From: Pseudomonadota bacterium
GTDB taxonomy: Bacteria; Pseudomonadota; Gammaproteobacteria; Burkholderiales; Rhodocyclaceae
Assembly (NCBI GenBank): GCA_026399515.1
Contig: JAPLQT010000119.1
Location: 1 to 64,000 of the forward strand
DNA: 64,000 bases
Direction: 5' to 3'
Made by a program: the position numbers and the translations under genes. Below, piece by piece: positions 1 to 8,458 of the stretch. Positions within the stretch are counted from its first letter, which is position 1, and each line of letters starts with the position of its first letter. The notes beneath the pieces were generated by a model. That model was not told the DNA's origin, did no database searches, and saw nothing but the letters and a program-made list of their open reading frames with translations.

Positions 1-42
1 TTCTTTCAGGCTGAGGTCGGCGTAGCGGTTCGACTGGTCCAT
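1..42 (-). CDS. cbbM: Form II RuBisCO large subunit, N-terminal 14 codons only
   Basis: Partial gene running off the left edge on the minus strand. The visible peptide MDQSNRYADLSLKE matches the very conserved N-terminus of form II ribulose-1,5-bisphosphate carboxylase/oxygenase (Rhodospirillum rubrum and Thiobacillus CbbM begin MDQSxRYxxLxLxE). An AAGGAG ribosome-binding site sits 7 bases before the ATG. The enzyme fixes CO2 in the Calvin cycle in the cytoplasm, so the host would have autotrophic capacity. The call rests on only 14 residues, but they are distinctive; no catalytic residue is visible here. Confidence 0.75.
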   Translation of the reverse strand, partial: MDQSNRYADLSLKE

Positions 43-134
43 CGGGCGACTCCTTCGGTAGGGGCGTTAGGCGGTGACGACGTCACTTCAATACATCTTA
101 GTGACCTCGCACCATAATGTACATTCACTGTTTT

Positions 135-149
135 TTATGCTCACCATAA
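135..149 (-). promoter_or_regulatory. LysR-type (CbbR-like) operator candidate upstream of cbbM
   Basis: The 15-mer TTATG-N5-CATAA is a perfect inverted repeat containing the T-N11-A core of LysR-family regulators. It lies about 95 bases upstream of the cbbM start codon, where CbbR sites normally sit. The assignment to CbbR is inference: no cbbR gene is visible in the window. Confidence 0.4.
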
Positions 150-223
150 GTCGGGAAGCAGGATGCTTGTCGACTTTTGGTGAGAGCGCCGCGACTATGC
201 TGCCGCTGGAACCCGCGAATGGC

Positions 224-3200
224 CTATTGCTGTGCCTGCTGTTCCTGTTCCGCGGCTATGCCGGGCGGACCTTCCAGCCAGGCTTCAGGTGCGCGGCGCA
301 GGTCCAGGGTGAGCGGGTAATCCGGATTGCGGCCCTCGCGCTTGACCCGTATCGGTCCAGGGGTGTGGCCGTGGTTCCAGAAGCGTGCGACGCGCCGTGC
401 TTCCGCCTCGCTGGCATTGACCGGGAAGGTGTCGTAGTTTCGGCCGCCGGGATGGGTCACATGGTAGGTGCAGCCGCCGAGAGAGCGACCGCTCCAGGTG
501 TCGACCAGATCGAATACCAACGGCGCCTGCACGCCGATGGTCGGGTGCAGCGCCGAGGGCGGGCTCCAGGCCCGGTAGCGGACGCCCGCCACATACTCGC
601 CTCGCGTTCCGGTTGCGGTCAGCGGCAGCGGCCGGCCGTTGCAGGTGACGATGTGGCGATTGTCATTCAGTTGCCGGACTACGATTTGCATCCGTTCGAC
701 CGAGGAATCGACGTAGCGCGCCGTGCCGGTGGTGGCGACTTCTTCGCCGAGTACATTCCACGGTTCGATGGCCTGGCGCAACTCGATTTCGATGCCGTGA
801 TAGACCACCGTGCCGAAGCGCGGAAAGCGGAATTCGAGGAAAGGCGCGAACCACTCGAACTCGAAGGCATAGCCTGCGCGCTGCAGGTCGAGCACCACGT
901 CGCGCATGTCCTGAGTGACGTAATGCGGCAGCATGAAGCGGTCGTGCAATTGCGTGCCCCAGCGGGTCAGGCGGCCGTGGTAGGGTTCCCGCCAGAAGCG
1001 CGCCACCAGCGCCCGCAACAGCAACATCTGGAGCAGCGACATTTGCGCATGCGGCGGCATCTCGAAGCCGCGGAATTCCAGCAAACCGAGACGGCCGGCC
1101 GGACCGTCCGGCGAATACAGCTTGTCGATGCAAAACTCGGCGCGATGGGTGTTGCCGGAAAGATCGACCACCAGGTTGCGCAGCAGGCGGTCGACCAGCC
1201 AGGGTTGGAGGCTTTCCTCGCCCGGCTTCAAGCGTTCCGCCATCTGCTGGAAGGCGATCTCGAGTTCGTAGAGGCTTTCGTGGCGGGCTTCATCGACGCG
1301 CGGCGCTTGGCTGGTGGGACCGATGAACAGCCCGGAGAACAGGTAGGACAGGGTCGGATGGTTCTGCCAATAGGCAATCAGGCTCATCAGCAAGTCGGGA
1401 CGCCGCAGGCAGGGGGAATCGGCCGCGGAAGCACCGCCGAGCGTGACGTGGTTGCCGCCGCCGGTGCCGGTATGACGTCCGTCGAGCATGAATTTTTCGC
1501 TGCCGAGGCGGGCCAGGCGCGCTTCTTCGTAGAGCGTCTGGGTATTCGCCACCAGTTCCGGCCAACTGCGCGCCGGATGGATGTTGACCTCGATCACACC
1601 CGGATCCGGTGTCACCTTGAATTCCTTGAGGCGCGGATCATGTGGCGGGGTATAGCCTTCGATGCGCAGCGGTTGTTGCAAGGCGGCGGCGGCGTCCTCG
1701 ATGGCGGAGAGCAGGTCGACAAAATCTTCGAGCAAGGCGACCGGCGGCAGGAAAAGGTGCAGTACGCCGTCACGCACTTCGGCACACAGTGCCGTATGCA
1801 CGATTTCCTTGGGGTCGTAGTCCTGCTTCGGGGTTTTGAGCTTGCGAGCCACCCGTTTTGTTTCTGGCAGGTCCGACGGAATGTCGAAGGGATCGCGCAG
1901 GTGATCCGGCTCCATGTCTTGCGGTGCCACCCACGGCAGGGAAGCCAGCGGCAGACGCAAACCCAGCGGCGAATCGCCCGGCAACAGGTAGAGATGTTCA
2001 CGTCGCAGGGGCCAGGGGCTGGAGCGATATTCGGCGCGGGTCGGACGTTTACTCGGGGTGATCTTGCGCGGCAGCGGTTTCACCGGCAGTACATAGCCTG
2101 CCGGTTCCCCAAGGCCGGATTCCATCAGCTTGGCCAGCCGCTTGCGCTCGTCGCCATCCTTCAGGTCGAACACCAGCGGATCGATGTTTTTCGGCCAGCG
2201 TTGTTCTTGCTCGATCGCCTTGAGCGCGTCTTCGTAGGCCGGGATGACGAAGTCTTCCTCCAGGCCCAGTTGGCGCGCCAGCAGGACGATAAAGCGCAAG
2301 GCATCGGCGCCGGTCGACTTGGTCTGAACCGACCCCAACGCGAGCAGGGAAGGGTCGCGCCACAGCGCTACACCGTCGGAACGCCAGTAGCAACCGAGAG
2401 CCCAGCGTGGCAAGGGTTCTCCCGGGTACCACTTGCCCTGGCCGAAGTGCAGCAGGGCGCCAGGAGCGAAGCGCTGTTGCAGCCGCGTCAGAATATCGCC
2501 GGCAAGTTCGCGCTTGCGCTCCGACAGCGCGGTGTAATTCCACTCGGCCCCTTCCATGTCGTCGATGGAAACGAAGGTTGGTTCGCCGCCCATGGTCAGG
2601 CGTACATCGCCCGCCTCCAATTCGGCATCGACCTGGTGCCCGAGATCGAGGATGGCCTGCCACTGGGCTTCGGTATAGGGTTTGGTGACGCGCGGATCCT
2701 CGTGGATGCGCACCACCTGCATTGCAAAATCGAATTGTGTCTCGCAGACTTCCGTGGCGCCGATCACCGGGGCGGCCGACGACGGTTGCGCAGTGCATGC
2801 CAGAGGAATGTGGCCCTCGCCGGCTAGCAGTCCCGAGGTCGGATCGAGGCCGATCCAGCCGGCGCCGGGGATGTAGACCTCGGTCCAGGCGTGCAGGTCG
2901 GTGAAGTCGTGCTCGACACCCGACGGGCCGTCGAGCGATTTCTGGTCGGCCTTCAACTGGATCAGGTAGCCCGAGGCGAAGCGCGCCGCCAGCCCCATCT
3001 GGCGGAATATCTGCACCAGCAACCAGGCGGAATCGCGGCAGGATCCGAGGCCAAGCTCCAAGGTGAGCTCCGGCGCCTGTACGCCGGCTTCCAGGCGCAC
3101 GATGTAGCCGATGTCGCCCTGCACACGGCGATTGACCTCGACCAGCAGGTCGATGGTGCGCAGCGGCTGGGCCAGCAGATCTTGGCGCGCACGGTCGAGC

Positions 3201-3589
3201 CAGGATTGCAGGCGTGGCGTCAGCGGATCGACTTCGAGGTAGGGCGCAAGTTCGCGCTTCAGCCCATCCGAATACGCAAAGGGAAAACTTTCGGCGTATT
3301 CCTCCATGAAGAAATCGAAGGGGTTGACCACCGTCATCTCGGCGACCAGATCGACGGTCACGGTCAGCGATTCGGCCTGCTCGGGGAAGACGAGACGTGC
3401 GATCCAGTTGCCGAAGGGATCCTGCTGCCAATTGAGAAAGTGCTCGGCAGGTTCGATCTTCAGCGAGTAGCTGAGAATCGGCGTGCGCGTGTGCGTCGCG
3501 GGACGCAAGCGAATCTCGTGCGGCCACAATTTTACCGGTCGGTCGAAGCGATAACGGGTCTGGTGATTGAGGGCGACACGGATGGTCAT
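224..3589 (-). CDS. Large transglutaminase-like protein with C-terminal DUF2126
   Basis: 1121 residues. An N-terminal beta-rich transglutaminase-N region (about 1-85) is followed by a transglutaminase/cysteine-protease core with a plausible catalytic triad: Cys184 in LGSCRDSAW, His233 in DLHAWTEVY, Asp249 in GLDPTSG. Most of the remaining ~800 residues correspond to DUF2126. Length fits the family (about 1100). It heads a minus-strand cluster with Anbu, alpha-E and circularly permuted ATP-grasp genes. Comparative genomics predicts that such clusters make or trim peptide or isopeptide bonds on an unknown substrate. The start MTIRVALNHQTRYRF is typical for the family. Function in this cell is unknown; the domain call is secure. 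Confidence 0.9.
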   Translation of the reverse strand: MTIRVALNHQTRYRFDRPVKLWPHEIRLRPATHTRTPILSYSLKIEPAEHFLNWQQDPFGNWIARLVFPEQAESLTVTVDLVAEMTVVNPFDFFMEEYAESFPFAYSDGLKRELAPYLEVDPLTPRLQSWLDRARQDLLAQPLRTIDLLVEVNRRVQGDIGYIVRLEAGVQAPELTLELGLGSCRDSAWLLVQIFRQMGLAARFASGYLIQLKADQKSLDGPSGVEHDFTDLHAWTEVYIPGAGWIGLDPTSGLLAGEGHIPLACTAQPSSAAPVIGATEVCETQFDFAMQVVRIHEDPRVTKPYTEAQWQAILDLGHQVDAELEAGDVRLTMGGEPTFVSIDDMEGAEWNYTALSERKRELAGDILTRLQQRFAPGALLHFGQGKWYPGEPLPRWALGCYWRSDGVALWRDPSLLALGSVQTKSTGADALRFIVLLARQLGLEEDFVIPAYEDALKAIEQEQRWPKNIDPLVFDLKDGDERKRLAKLMESGLGEPAGYVLPVKPLPRKITPSKRPTRAEYRSSPWPLRREHLYLLPGDSPLGLRLPLASLPWVAPQDMEPDHLRDPFDIPSDLPETKRVARKLKTPKQDYDPKEIVHTALCAEVRDGVLHLFLPPVALLEDFVDLLSAIEDAAAALQQPLRIEGYTPPHDPRLKEFKVTPDPGVIEVNIHPARSWPELVANTQTLYEEARLARLGSEKFMLDGRHTGTGGGNHVTLGGASAADSPCLRRPDLLMSLIAYWQNHPTLSYLFSGLFIGPTSQAPRVDEARHESLYELEIAFQQMAERLKPGEESLQPWLVDRLLRNLVVDLSGNTHRAEFCIDKLYSPDGPAGRLGLLEFRGFEMPPHAQMSLLQMLLLRALVARFWREPYHGRLTRWGTQLHDRFMLPHYVTQDMRDVVLDLQRAGYAFEFEWFAPFLEFRFPRFGTVVYHGIEIELRQAIEPWNVLGEEVATTGTARYVDSSVERMQIVVRQLNDNRHIVTCNGRPLPLTATGTRGEYVAGVRYRAWSPPSALHPTIGVQAPLVFDLVDTWSGRSLGGCTYHVTHPGGRNYDTFPVNASEAEARRVARFWNHGHTPGPIRVKREGRNPDYPLTLDLRRAPEAWLEGPPGIAAEQEQQAQQ

Positions 3590-3643
3590 AGGGGGGAGGG
3601 AGGTTAACGATGCGATGCGATGACGGGCGTGTCACTCGCGCCG

Positions 3644-4372
3644 TCAGTGCCACTCGAGTCTGGGGAGCTCGGCGAAAGCGCGCCGCACGCCTTCGCCCCA
3701 ACTCTGACCCAGGCTCCGAATGTAGGGATCCTGCTCGTCAAAACGGCAAGTATGTCCGATGCGCAGGCTGTCCTTGTTGTAGCAGGCGAGATCGATCGGC
3801 AACCCGACCGACAGGTTGGAGCGCATGGTCGAGTCGAAGGACACCAGCACGCACTTGATGGCATCGTCGATACTGGTGCCGGCGGTCATGACCCGGTCGA
3901 TGATAGGCTTGCCGTACTTCACTTCGCCGATCTGGAAGTAAGGCGTTTCCGGCGTGGCTTCGATGAAATTGCCTTCGGAATACACCAGGAACAGGCGCTG
4001 GTGTTCCCCGGCGATCTGGCCGCCGATGATGAAACTGGCGGAGTCGTCCACGTTGTTCTGCTGGAGATAAGGGCCATCGCGGTGGCGCACCTCGCGCAGG
4101 GCAATGCCGAGCAGTTCGGCTACCTCATACATGGAGCCGACGTTCATGATGTTGGGCACATGCCCACGGCGTATCGCCTGCTCGACGTGATTCAGCGTCG
4201 CCTGGGTCACCGCCAGGTTGCCCGAGTTCACCAACACCAGCGCCCGCTCCCCCGGCTGCTCGAAAGTGCGCATCTTGCGGAAGGTGGAAATATTGTCGAC
4301 GCCCGCATTGGTGCGTGAGTCGGAGGCCAACACGATGCCGGCATCCATCATGGTGGCAACACAGTAAGTCAT
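3644..4372 (-). CDS. anbu: Anbu, proteasome beta-subunit-like N-terminal-nucleophile peptidase
   Basis: 242 residues. It begins MTYCVATMMDAGIVLASDSR, the proteasome/HslV fold signature in which Thr2 becomes the N-terminal nucleophile after Met removal; the ASDSRTNAG segment is the usual second strand. Anbu is the proposed ancestral bacterial beta subunit and assembles as an open helical or ring particle. It almost always lies beside alpha-E, circularly permuted ATP-grasp and transglutaminase genes, as here. It stands 54 bp upstream of the DUF2126 gene and probably shares its operon. The natural substrate is unknown. Confidence 0.9.
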   Translation of the reverse strand: MTYCVATMMDAGIVLASDSRTNAGVDNISTFRKMRTFEQPGERALVLVNSGNLAVTQATLNHVEQAIRRGHVPNIMNVGSMYEVAELLGIALREVRHRDGPYLQQNNVDDSASFIIGGQIAGEHQRLFLVYSEGNFIEATPETPYFQIGEVKYGKPIIDRVMTAGTSIDDAIKCVLVSFDSTMRSNLSVGLPIDLACYNKDSLRIGHTCRFDEQDPYIRSLGQSWGEGVRRAFAELPRLEWH

Positions 4373-4457
4373 GGCGCAAACCTCGTCAGTCGATCATCAA
4401 GAGGCGCCACCATAATGGAATTCCATCCTTGCGACAAGAACGCCGGGTTTCTCCTGC

Positions 4458-5405
4458 TCATGCTTCGTCGGACCAGAAATAGGTCTGGTCGATCAGGGCG
4501 CCGATAGTGTGGATGCGGTTGAGAAAGCCGGTCAGATACTCGTGCAGGCCTAGCTCGACGATTTCGTCGATGCGGCCGAATTTCAGTTCGGCATGCAGTA
4601 GACCGCTGCGGCGCACCAGTTCGCCCGAGCGCGGACCGTTGATTTCCTGAACCAGTCGATTGACTTCGTTGGTGCAGGCGGCCAGGGAGCGCGGCATGTC
4701 GGCGCGCAGGATGAGCAATTCCGCGACCCGCCTGGGGGTGATCTGGTCGCGGTACACCTTGCGATAGGACTCGAAGGCCGATACCGAGCGCAGCAACGAA
4801 CTCCACTGGTAGTAATCGCCCGCGCCGCCCACGTCGGCAAGGCTCGGCAGCATGATGTGGTACTTCACGTCGAGAATGCGGGCGGTGTTGTCGGCACGCT
4901 CCAGGAAGGTTCCGAGGCGGAGGAAACGGAATGCGTCGTCGCGCAACAGGGTGCCGTGGGTGATGCCGCGTGAATGGTGGGAGCGCTCCTTGACCCATTC
5001 GAAGAAGGCCGACACGCCGTCTTCGGGTATGCCGCGTGCCTGCATATCGCGTATCTGCAGCCAGGTATGGTTCAAAGCCTCCCACATCTCCGAGGTCACC
5101 GTGCCGCGCACCGCTCGGGCGTTTTCGCGGGCGTTCTGCAGGCTGCTGAAGATCGACGAGGGATTGTCTTCGTCCAGGGCCATGAAGCGCAGCACGCTTT
5201 CGGCGTTGAGATCGACATTGCGCTCATCGAAGTCGACATGCAGGCCGCTGATCGACAGCATCGCGCTCCATTGCTGGAAAGGCTCCGCCGTGGAACGCGT
5301 CAGCAGCGACATGCGGTAAGTGACATCCAGCATGCGCGCGGTGTTCTCCGCCCGCTCCATGCTGCGCGCCATCCAGAACAGGTGATCGGCGGTGGAGGAA
5401 AGCAT
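4458..5405 (-). CDS. Alpha-E domain protein (DUF403)
   Basis: 315 residues from MLSSTADHLFWMARSMERAE, the typical alpha-E start with repeated R-x-E-N-T-A-R helices (ERAENTARMLD, then ERADNTARILD). An upstream in-frame start at 5423 is possible, but the ATG at 5405 overlaps the TAA of the ATP-grasp gene as TAATG, which favours translational coupling. The all-alpha protein has no known catalytic activity. It accompanies circularly permuted ATP-grasp enzymes and may present or bind their substrate. Confidence 0.9.
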   Translation of the reverse strand: MLSSTADHLFWMARSMERAENTARMLDVTYRMSLLTRSTAEPFQQWSAMLSISGLHVDFDERNVDLNAESVLRFMALDEDNPSSIFSSLQNARENARAVRGTVTSEMWEALNHTWLQIRDMQARGIPEDGVSAFFEWVKERSHHSRGITHGTLLRDDAFRFLRLGTFLERADNTARILDVKYHIMLPSLADVGGAGDYYQWSSLLRSVSAFESYRKVYRDQITPRRVAELLILRADMPRSLAACTNEVNRLVQEINGPRSGELVRRSGLLHAELKFGRIDEIVELGLHEYLTGFLNRIHTIGALIDQTYFWSDEA

Positions 5406-6820
5406 TAGTGCTCCAACACCCAAGTGTCTTTCGTGCCACCGCCCTGGGATGAATTCACGACCAGGGAGCCTTGCTTGAGCGCGACCCGGGTGAGTCCGCC
5501 CGGCACCATGGTAACCTCGTCACTGCCCGAGAGCACGAAGGGACGCAAGTCGATGTGGCGCGGTGCCACATCCGCGTCGACGAAGGTCGGACAGGTTGAC
5601 AGCGAGAGCGTCGGCTGGGCGATGTACTTCTGCGGTTCGGCAACGATCTTGGCGCGGAAGATGCGTAATTCGTCCTTGCTTGCGGTCGGGCCGATCAGCA
5701 TGCCATAGCCGCCGGAACCATGAACCTCCTTGACCACCAGTTCCGCGAGGTGCGCCAGTACATGCTTCAGGTCATCCGGTTTGCTCAGTTCCCAGGTCGG
5801 CACGTTGGAGAGGATGGGTTCCTCGCCGCAATAGAAGCGGATCATTTCCGGGACGTGGATGTACATCGCCTTGTCGTCGGCGATGCCGGTGCCGACGGCA
5901 TTGGCGAGGGTCACGCGACCGGCGCGGTAGGCGCCGAAGAGCCCGGGAACGCCGAGCACCGAGTCCTTGCGGAAGGCCAGTGGATCGAGAAAGTCGTCGT
6001 CGATGCGGCGGTAGATGACGTCCACGCGGCGCGGCCCCAGCGTGGTGCGCATGAAAACGGTGTTGTCCCGGACGAAAAGATCGTTGCCCTCGACCAGCTC
6101 GATACCCATCTGCTGGGCGAGGAAGGCGTGTTCGAAATAGGCGCTGTTGAATTGTCCTGGGGTGAGCAGGACGACGTTGGGATTGCTGGCGGTCGCCGGT
6201 GCTACGGAGCGCAGGTTGTTCAGCAGCAGATCGGGATAATGCTCGACCGGCGCGATTGCCTGTCTGGCGAATAGCTCTGGAAAGAGTCGCATCATCATCT
6301 TGCGGTCCTCCAGCATGTAGGAAACCCCCGAAGGTGTCCGCAGATTGTCTTCCAGCACGTAATACTCGCCCGCGCCGGCACGCACCAGGTCGATGCCGGC
6401 GATATGCGCATAGATATTCCCCGACACCGTGACGCCGAGCATTTCCTGGTGATACTGGCTATTGCCCAGCACCTGTTCGGCAGGGATGCGGCCGGCCTTG
6501 AGGATTTCCTGGTCGTGATAGATATCGTGAAGGAAGGCATTCAGCGCCTTGACGCGCTGCCTCAGGCCGGCCGCGATGCGCTGCCATTCCTGTGCCGGAA
6601 TGATGCGCGGGACGATGTCGAAGGGAATCAGCCGCTCCTTCCCGGCTTCTTCGCCATACACAGCGAAGGTGATACCGACGCGGTGAAAGGTCAGGTCGGC
6701 TTCCTCGCGTTTGCGCGAGATGACTTCTTCAGGGGTGGAGTCCAGCCAGTCCGAGAAACAGCGATAGCCTGGCCGGACGCTGCCGTCATGGGCGCGCATT
6801 TCATCGAAGGTAGTGTGCAT
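5405..6820 (-). CDS. Circularly permuted type 2 ATP-grasp protein (DUF404/DUF407)
   Basis: 471 residues of the circularly permuted ATP-grasp family. Recognisable segments include HIAGIDLVRAGAGEYYVLED, the VHGSGGYGML glycine-rich loop and the C-terminal LPFVLSG/VPGGLTRVAL region. Family members are predicted to form amide bonds using ATP. It is the first gene of the run ATP-grasp, alpha-E, Anbu, transglutaminase, and its stop overlaps the alpha-E start. Together the four genes make a predicted peptide synthesis or tagging system whose product is not established. Confidence 0.9.
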   Translation of the reverse strand: MHTTFDEMRAHDGSVRPGYRCFSDWLDSTPEEVISRKREEADLTFHRVGITFAVYGEEAGKERLIPFDIVPRIIPAQEWQRIAAGLRQRVKALNAFLHDIYHDQEILKAGRIPAEQVLGNSQYHQEMLGVTVSGNIYAHIAGIDLVRAGAGEYYVLEDNLRTPSGVSYMLEDRKMMMRLFPELFARQAIAPVEHYPDLLLNNLRSVAPATASNPNVVLLTPGQFNSAYFEHAFLAQQMGIELVEGNDLFVRDNTVFMRTTLGPRRVDVIYRRIDDDFLDPLAFRKDSVLGVPGLFGAYRAGRVTLANAVGTGIADDKAMYIHVPEMIRFYCGEEPILSNVPTWELSKPDDLKHVLAHLAELVVKEVHGSGGYGMLIGPTASKDELRIFRAKIVAEPQKYIAQPTLSLSTCPTFVDADVAPRHIDLRPFVLSGSDEVTMVPGGLTRVALKQGSLVVNSSQGGGTKDTWVLEH

Positions 6821-6995
6821 GGTGATTTCACTTCCAGCGGAATTTCTCGGAAGACGTTCAGCAGGTTCCGTGCCATGCGAAAACTATGTAAGAGTGGGGA
6901 TTTGACGCGTTGTTTCCGATGTTCCCGCACCGGAATGGCGCGTCGCGAACCAATCAGGGGCATGCGACGCGGCGAGTCGCCTTCCGCATCAGGAA

Positions 6996-7031
6996 ACAGA
7001 CAGCGCACCCGCCTCCGGGTGCGCTGTCTGT
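6996..7031 (-). terminator. Intrinsic terminator of the cytochrome c gene
   Basis: A perfect 15-bp stem (arms 6996-7010 and 7017-7031) with a 6-base loop lies 25 bp past the cytochrome c stop on the minus strand. The downstream T run is short (TTT), so termination strength is inferred mainly from the GC-rich stem. Confidence 0.7.
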
Positions 7032-7055
7032 AACGGTGACGAATACCGAAAGTAA

Positions 7056-7397
7056 CTACTGCGACAGAATCCAGCCGGCCAGGTTCTTCAACGCCGCCGC
7101 GTCTTTCGAATCGACCACGGCGTGCTTGTCTTCCTTGCCATCGTCGAGCTTGACCATGGGAGCCGAGGTCATGAACTTGAGCACTTTTTCCTCGCCATCG
7201 GCCTTGCCCTTGTATTTTGCGGCGATTTTCTTCAAGGACGGTCCCTTCTTGTCCTTGTCGGCGGCATGACACTTGAAGCAGTCGCTGGATTTGGCCAAGG
7301 CCTTAGCCGCCGCCTCGTCCACGGCCGCATTGGCGGAAGGGACAAGCAGTGCTGCCGAAAACGCGAAAAGTACACCGGTGATAATTTGCTTCTTCAT
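7056..7397 (-). CDS. Small class I c-type cytochrome, periplasmic
   Basis: 113 residues from the ATG at 7397, which has an AGGGAAG ribosome site; upstream in-frame codons lack one. Residues 1-24 are a Sec signal peptide ending at ANA-AVD. The mature protein has a single haem-attachment motif CFKCH and the PSLKKIAAKYKG segment of cytochrome c551/c552-type carriers. A conserved Met for axial ligation is present near TSAPMVKL, and the C-terminus LAGWILSQ is typical. It probably carries electrons in the periplasm. Monocistronic, with its own terminator. Confidence 0.9.
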   Translation of the reverse strand: MKKQIITGVLFAFSAALLVPSANAAVDEAAAKALAKSSDCFKCHAADKDKKGPSLKKIAAKYKGKADGEEKVLKFMTSAPMVKLDDGKEDKHAVVDSKDAAALKNLAGWILSQ

Positions 7398-7491
7398 TTT
7401 GTCTTCCCTTTGCAGTAAAAAAATCTTGTGAGGTGTCGACTTGGTGAAATTCAAACCTGCGCGGAGCGGGTTTGAATTCCTTGCCGGCATT

Positions 7492-8076
7492 TCAGTTACG
7501 TTTCAGCAACGCCTTCGATCCAAACCAAACCAGCATGGCTATCCCGACGAAAGGCATTGCCACGACGTATGCCAATCCAATCATAGGCGCTGCGAGGAAG
7601 AGCGCAATATTCTTGATGGTCTCGGTCTTGCCGGTTCCCATTTCGATGGCAGGCACTACTTCAATGGCGACCGGAACCGCTGCAACCACTGGGGCAACGG
7701 CGACAGCCAGATCCTGTAGCGCTTTTTCGGTGCTGGCTTCGATCATTTCCGGGGATAGCGGCTTGCGCAGGAAACCTGACACGCCGGCGGCTTCCGCACG
7801 TTCTTCATTGGCGCCGGTTCCATAACCGGTGACGATGACGACCGGCAACCAAGGCTGGCTCGCCTTGACCCGTTCGGCAACCTCAAGACCGCTCATACCC
7901 GGCATCTTGATATCCGTAAACACTACGTCGTAGTGCTCGTTATTCAGCTTGAGCAGGGCTTCCTCTCCACTTATGGCGGTGATCACTGCGTAACCCTTGC
8001 TGGTGAGAACCCGGTCGAAACTCTTGCCGACTATGGGGTCGTCATCGACTACCAAAATTTTGCGTATGACACTCAT
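7492..8076 (-). CDS. Response-regulator receiver domain with hydrophobic C-terminal tail
   Basis: 194 residues from the ATG at 8076 (GGAGAA ribosome site); a TTG four codons upstream is less likely. Residues about 5-120 form a CheY-like receiver: acidic pair DDD, phosphoacceptor Asp in VVFTDIKMPGMSG, Thr/Lys switch residues VVIVTGYG and LRKPLS. Instead of a DNA-binding domain, the tail is an Ala/Val/Pro-rich linker followed by a hydrophobic stretch (IALFLAAPMIGLAYVVAM, then PFVGIAMLVWF) that could be one or two membrane segments. The output mechanism is unknown; no histidine kinase gene is adjacent. Confidence 0.85.
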   Translation of the reverse strand: MSVIRKILVVDDDPIVGKSFDRVLTSKGYAVITAISGEEALLKLNNEHYDVVFTDIKMPGMSGLEVAERVKASQPWLPVVIVTGYGTGANEERAEAAGVSGFLRKPLSPEMIEASTEKALQDLAVAVAPVVAAVPVAIEVVPAIEMGTGKTETIKNIALFLAAPMIGLAYVVAMPFVGIAMLVWFGSKALLKRN

Positions 8077-8458
8077 GATTTTCTCCAAACAAAACTTAAA
8101 AACCTTCCTTCTCGCTTCTCAATGAGCAACGTCCATGCCATAAGCATCGGATGTGCAAAAACATGTTTTTGTTCAAAGGATTGCGTGAATTGAGAAGGGC
8201 TCTGGTCCACTCGTGAGCGAACAATAGGCAATGGGCATGTACAAAAATCGTATACACCACGCGTGGATCGTGTTTCTGATTGCTGATTATTTTCAATCAT
8301 CTAGGCGAATTACTCAGGGCACAAATATTTTGTGCAGTTGAGCAGACCGCCAGTTTCCTCTCCTTCGCCGAGCCCTGCACCTCGCGCCGGTGCCGGTCAT
8401 TCCTCAGCATCGGACTGTTGGACGAAGATGTTAAAATGCCAAATTCGACAAAACTCCA
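8077..8458. other. Intergenic region between the divergent receiver gene and argS
   Basis: 382 bp without a convincing gene. It is AT-richer than its surroundings and should hold the two divergent promoters. A short inverted repeat, TGATTG ... CAATCA, lies near 8277-8300. No tRNA, riboswitch or mobile-element signature was recognised. Confidence 0.4.

Noticed and set aside
74-2827. Open frame of over 900 codons on the plus strand opposite the DUF2126 gene
   Set aside because: It is antisense to a clearly conserved protein and its translation is an Arg/Gln/His-rich mixture without any domain; it reflects the lack of stops in GC-rich coding DNA.
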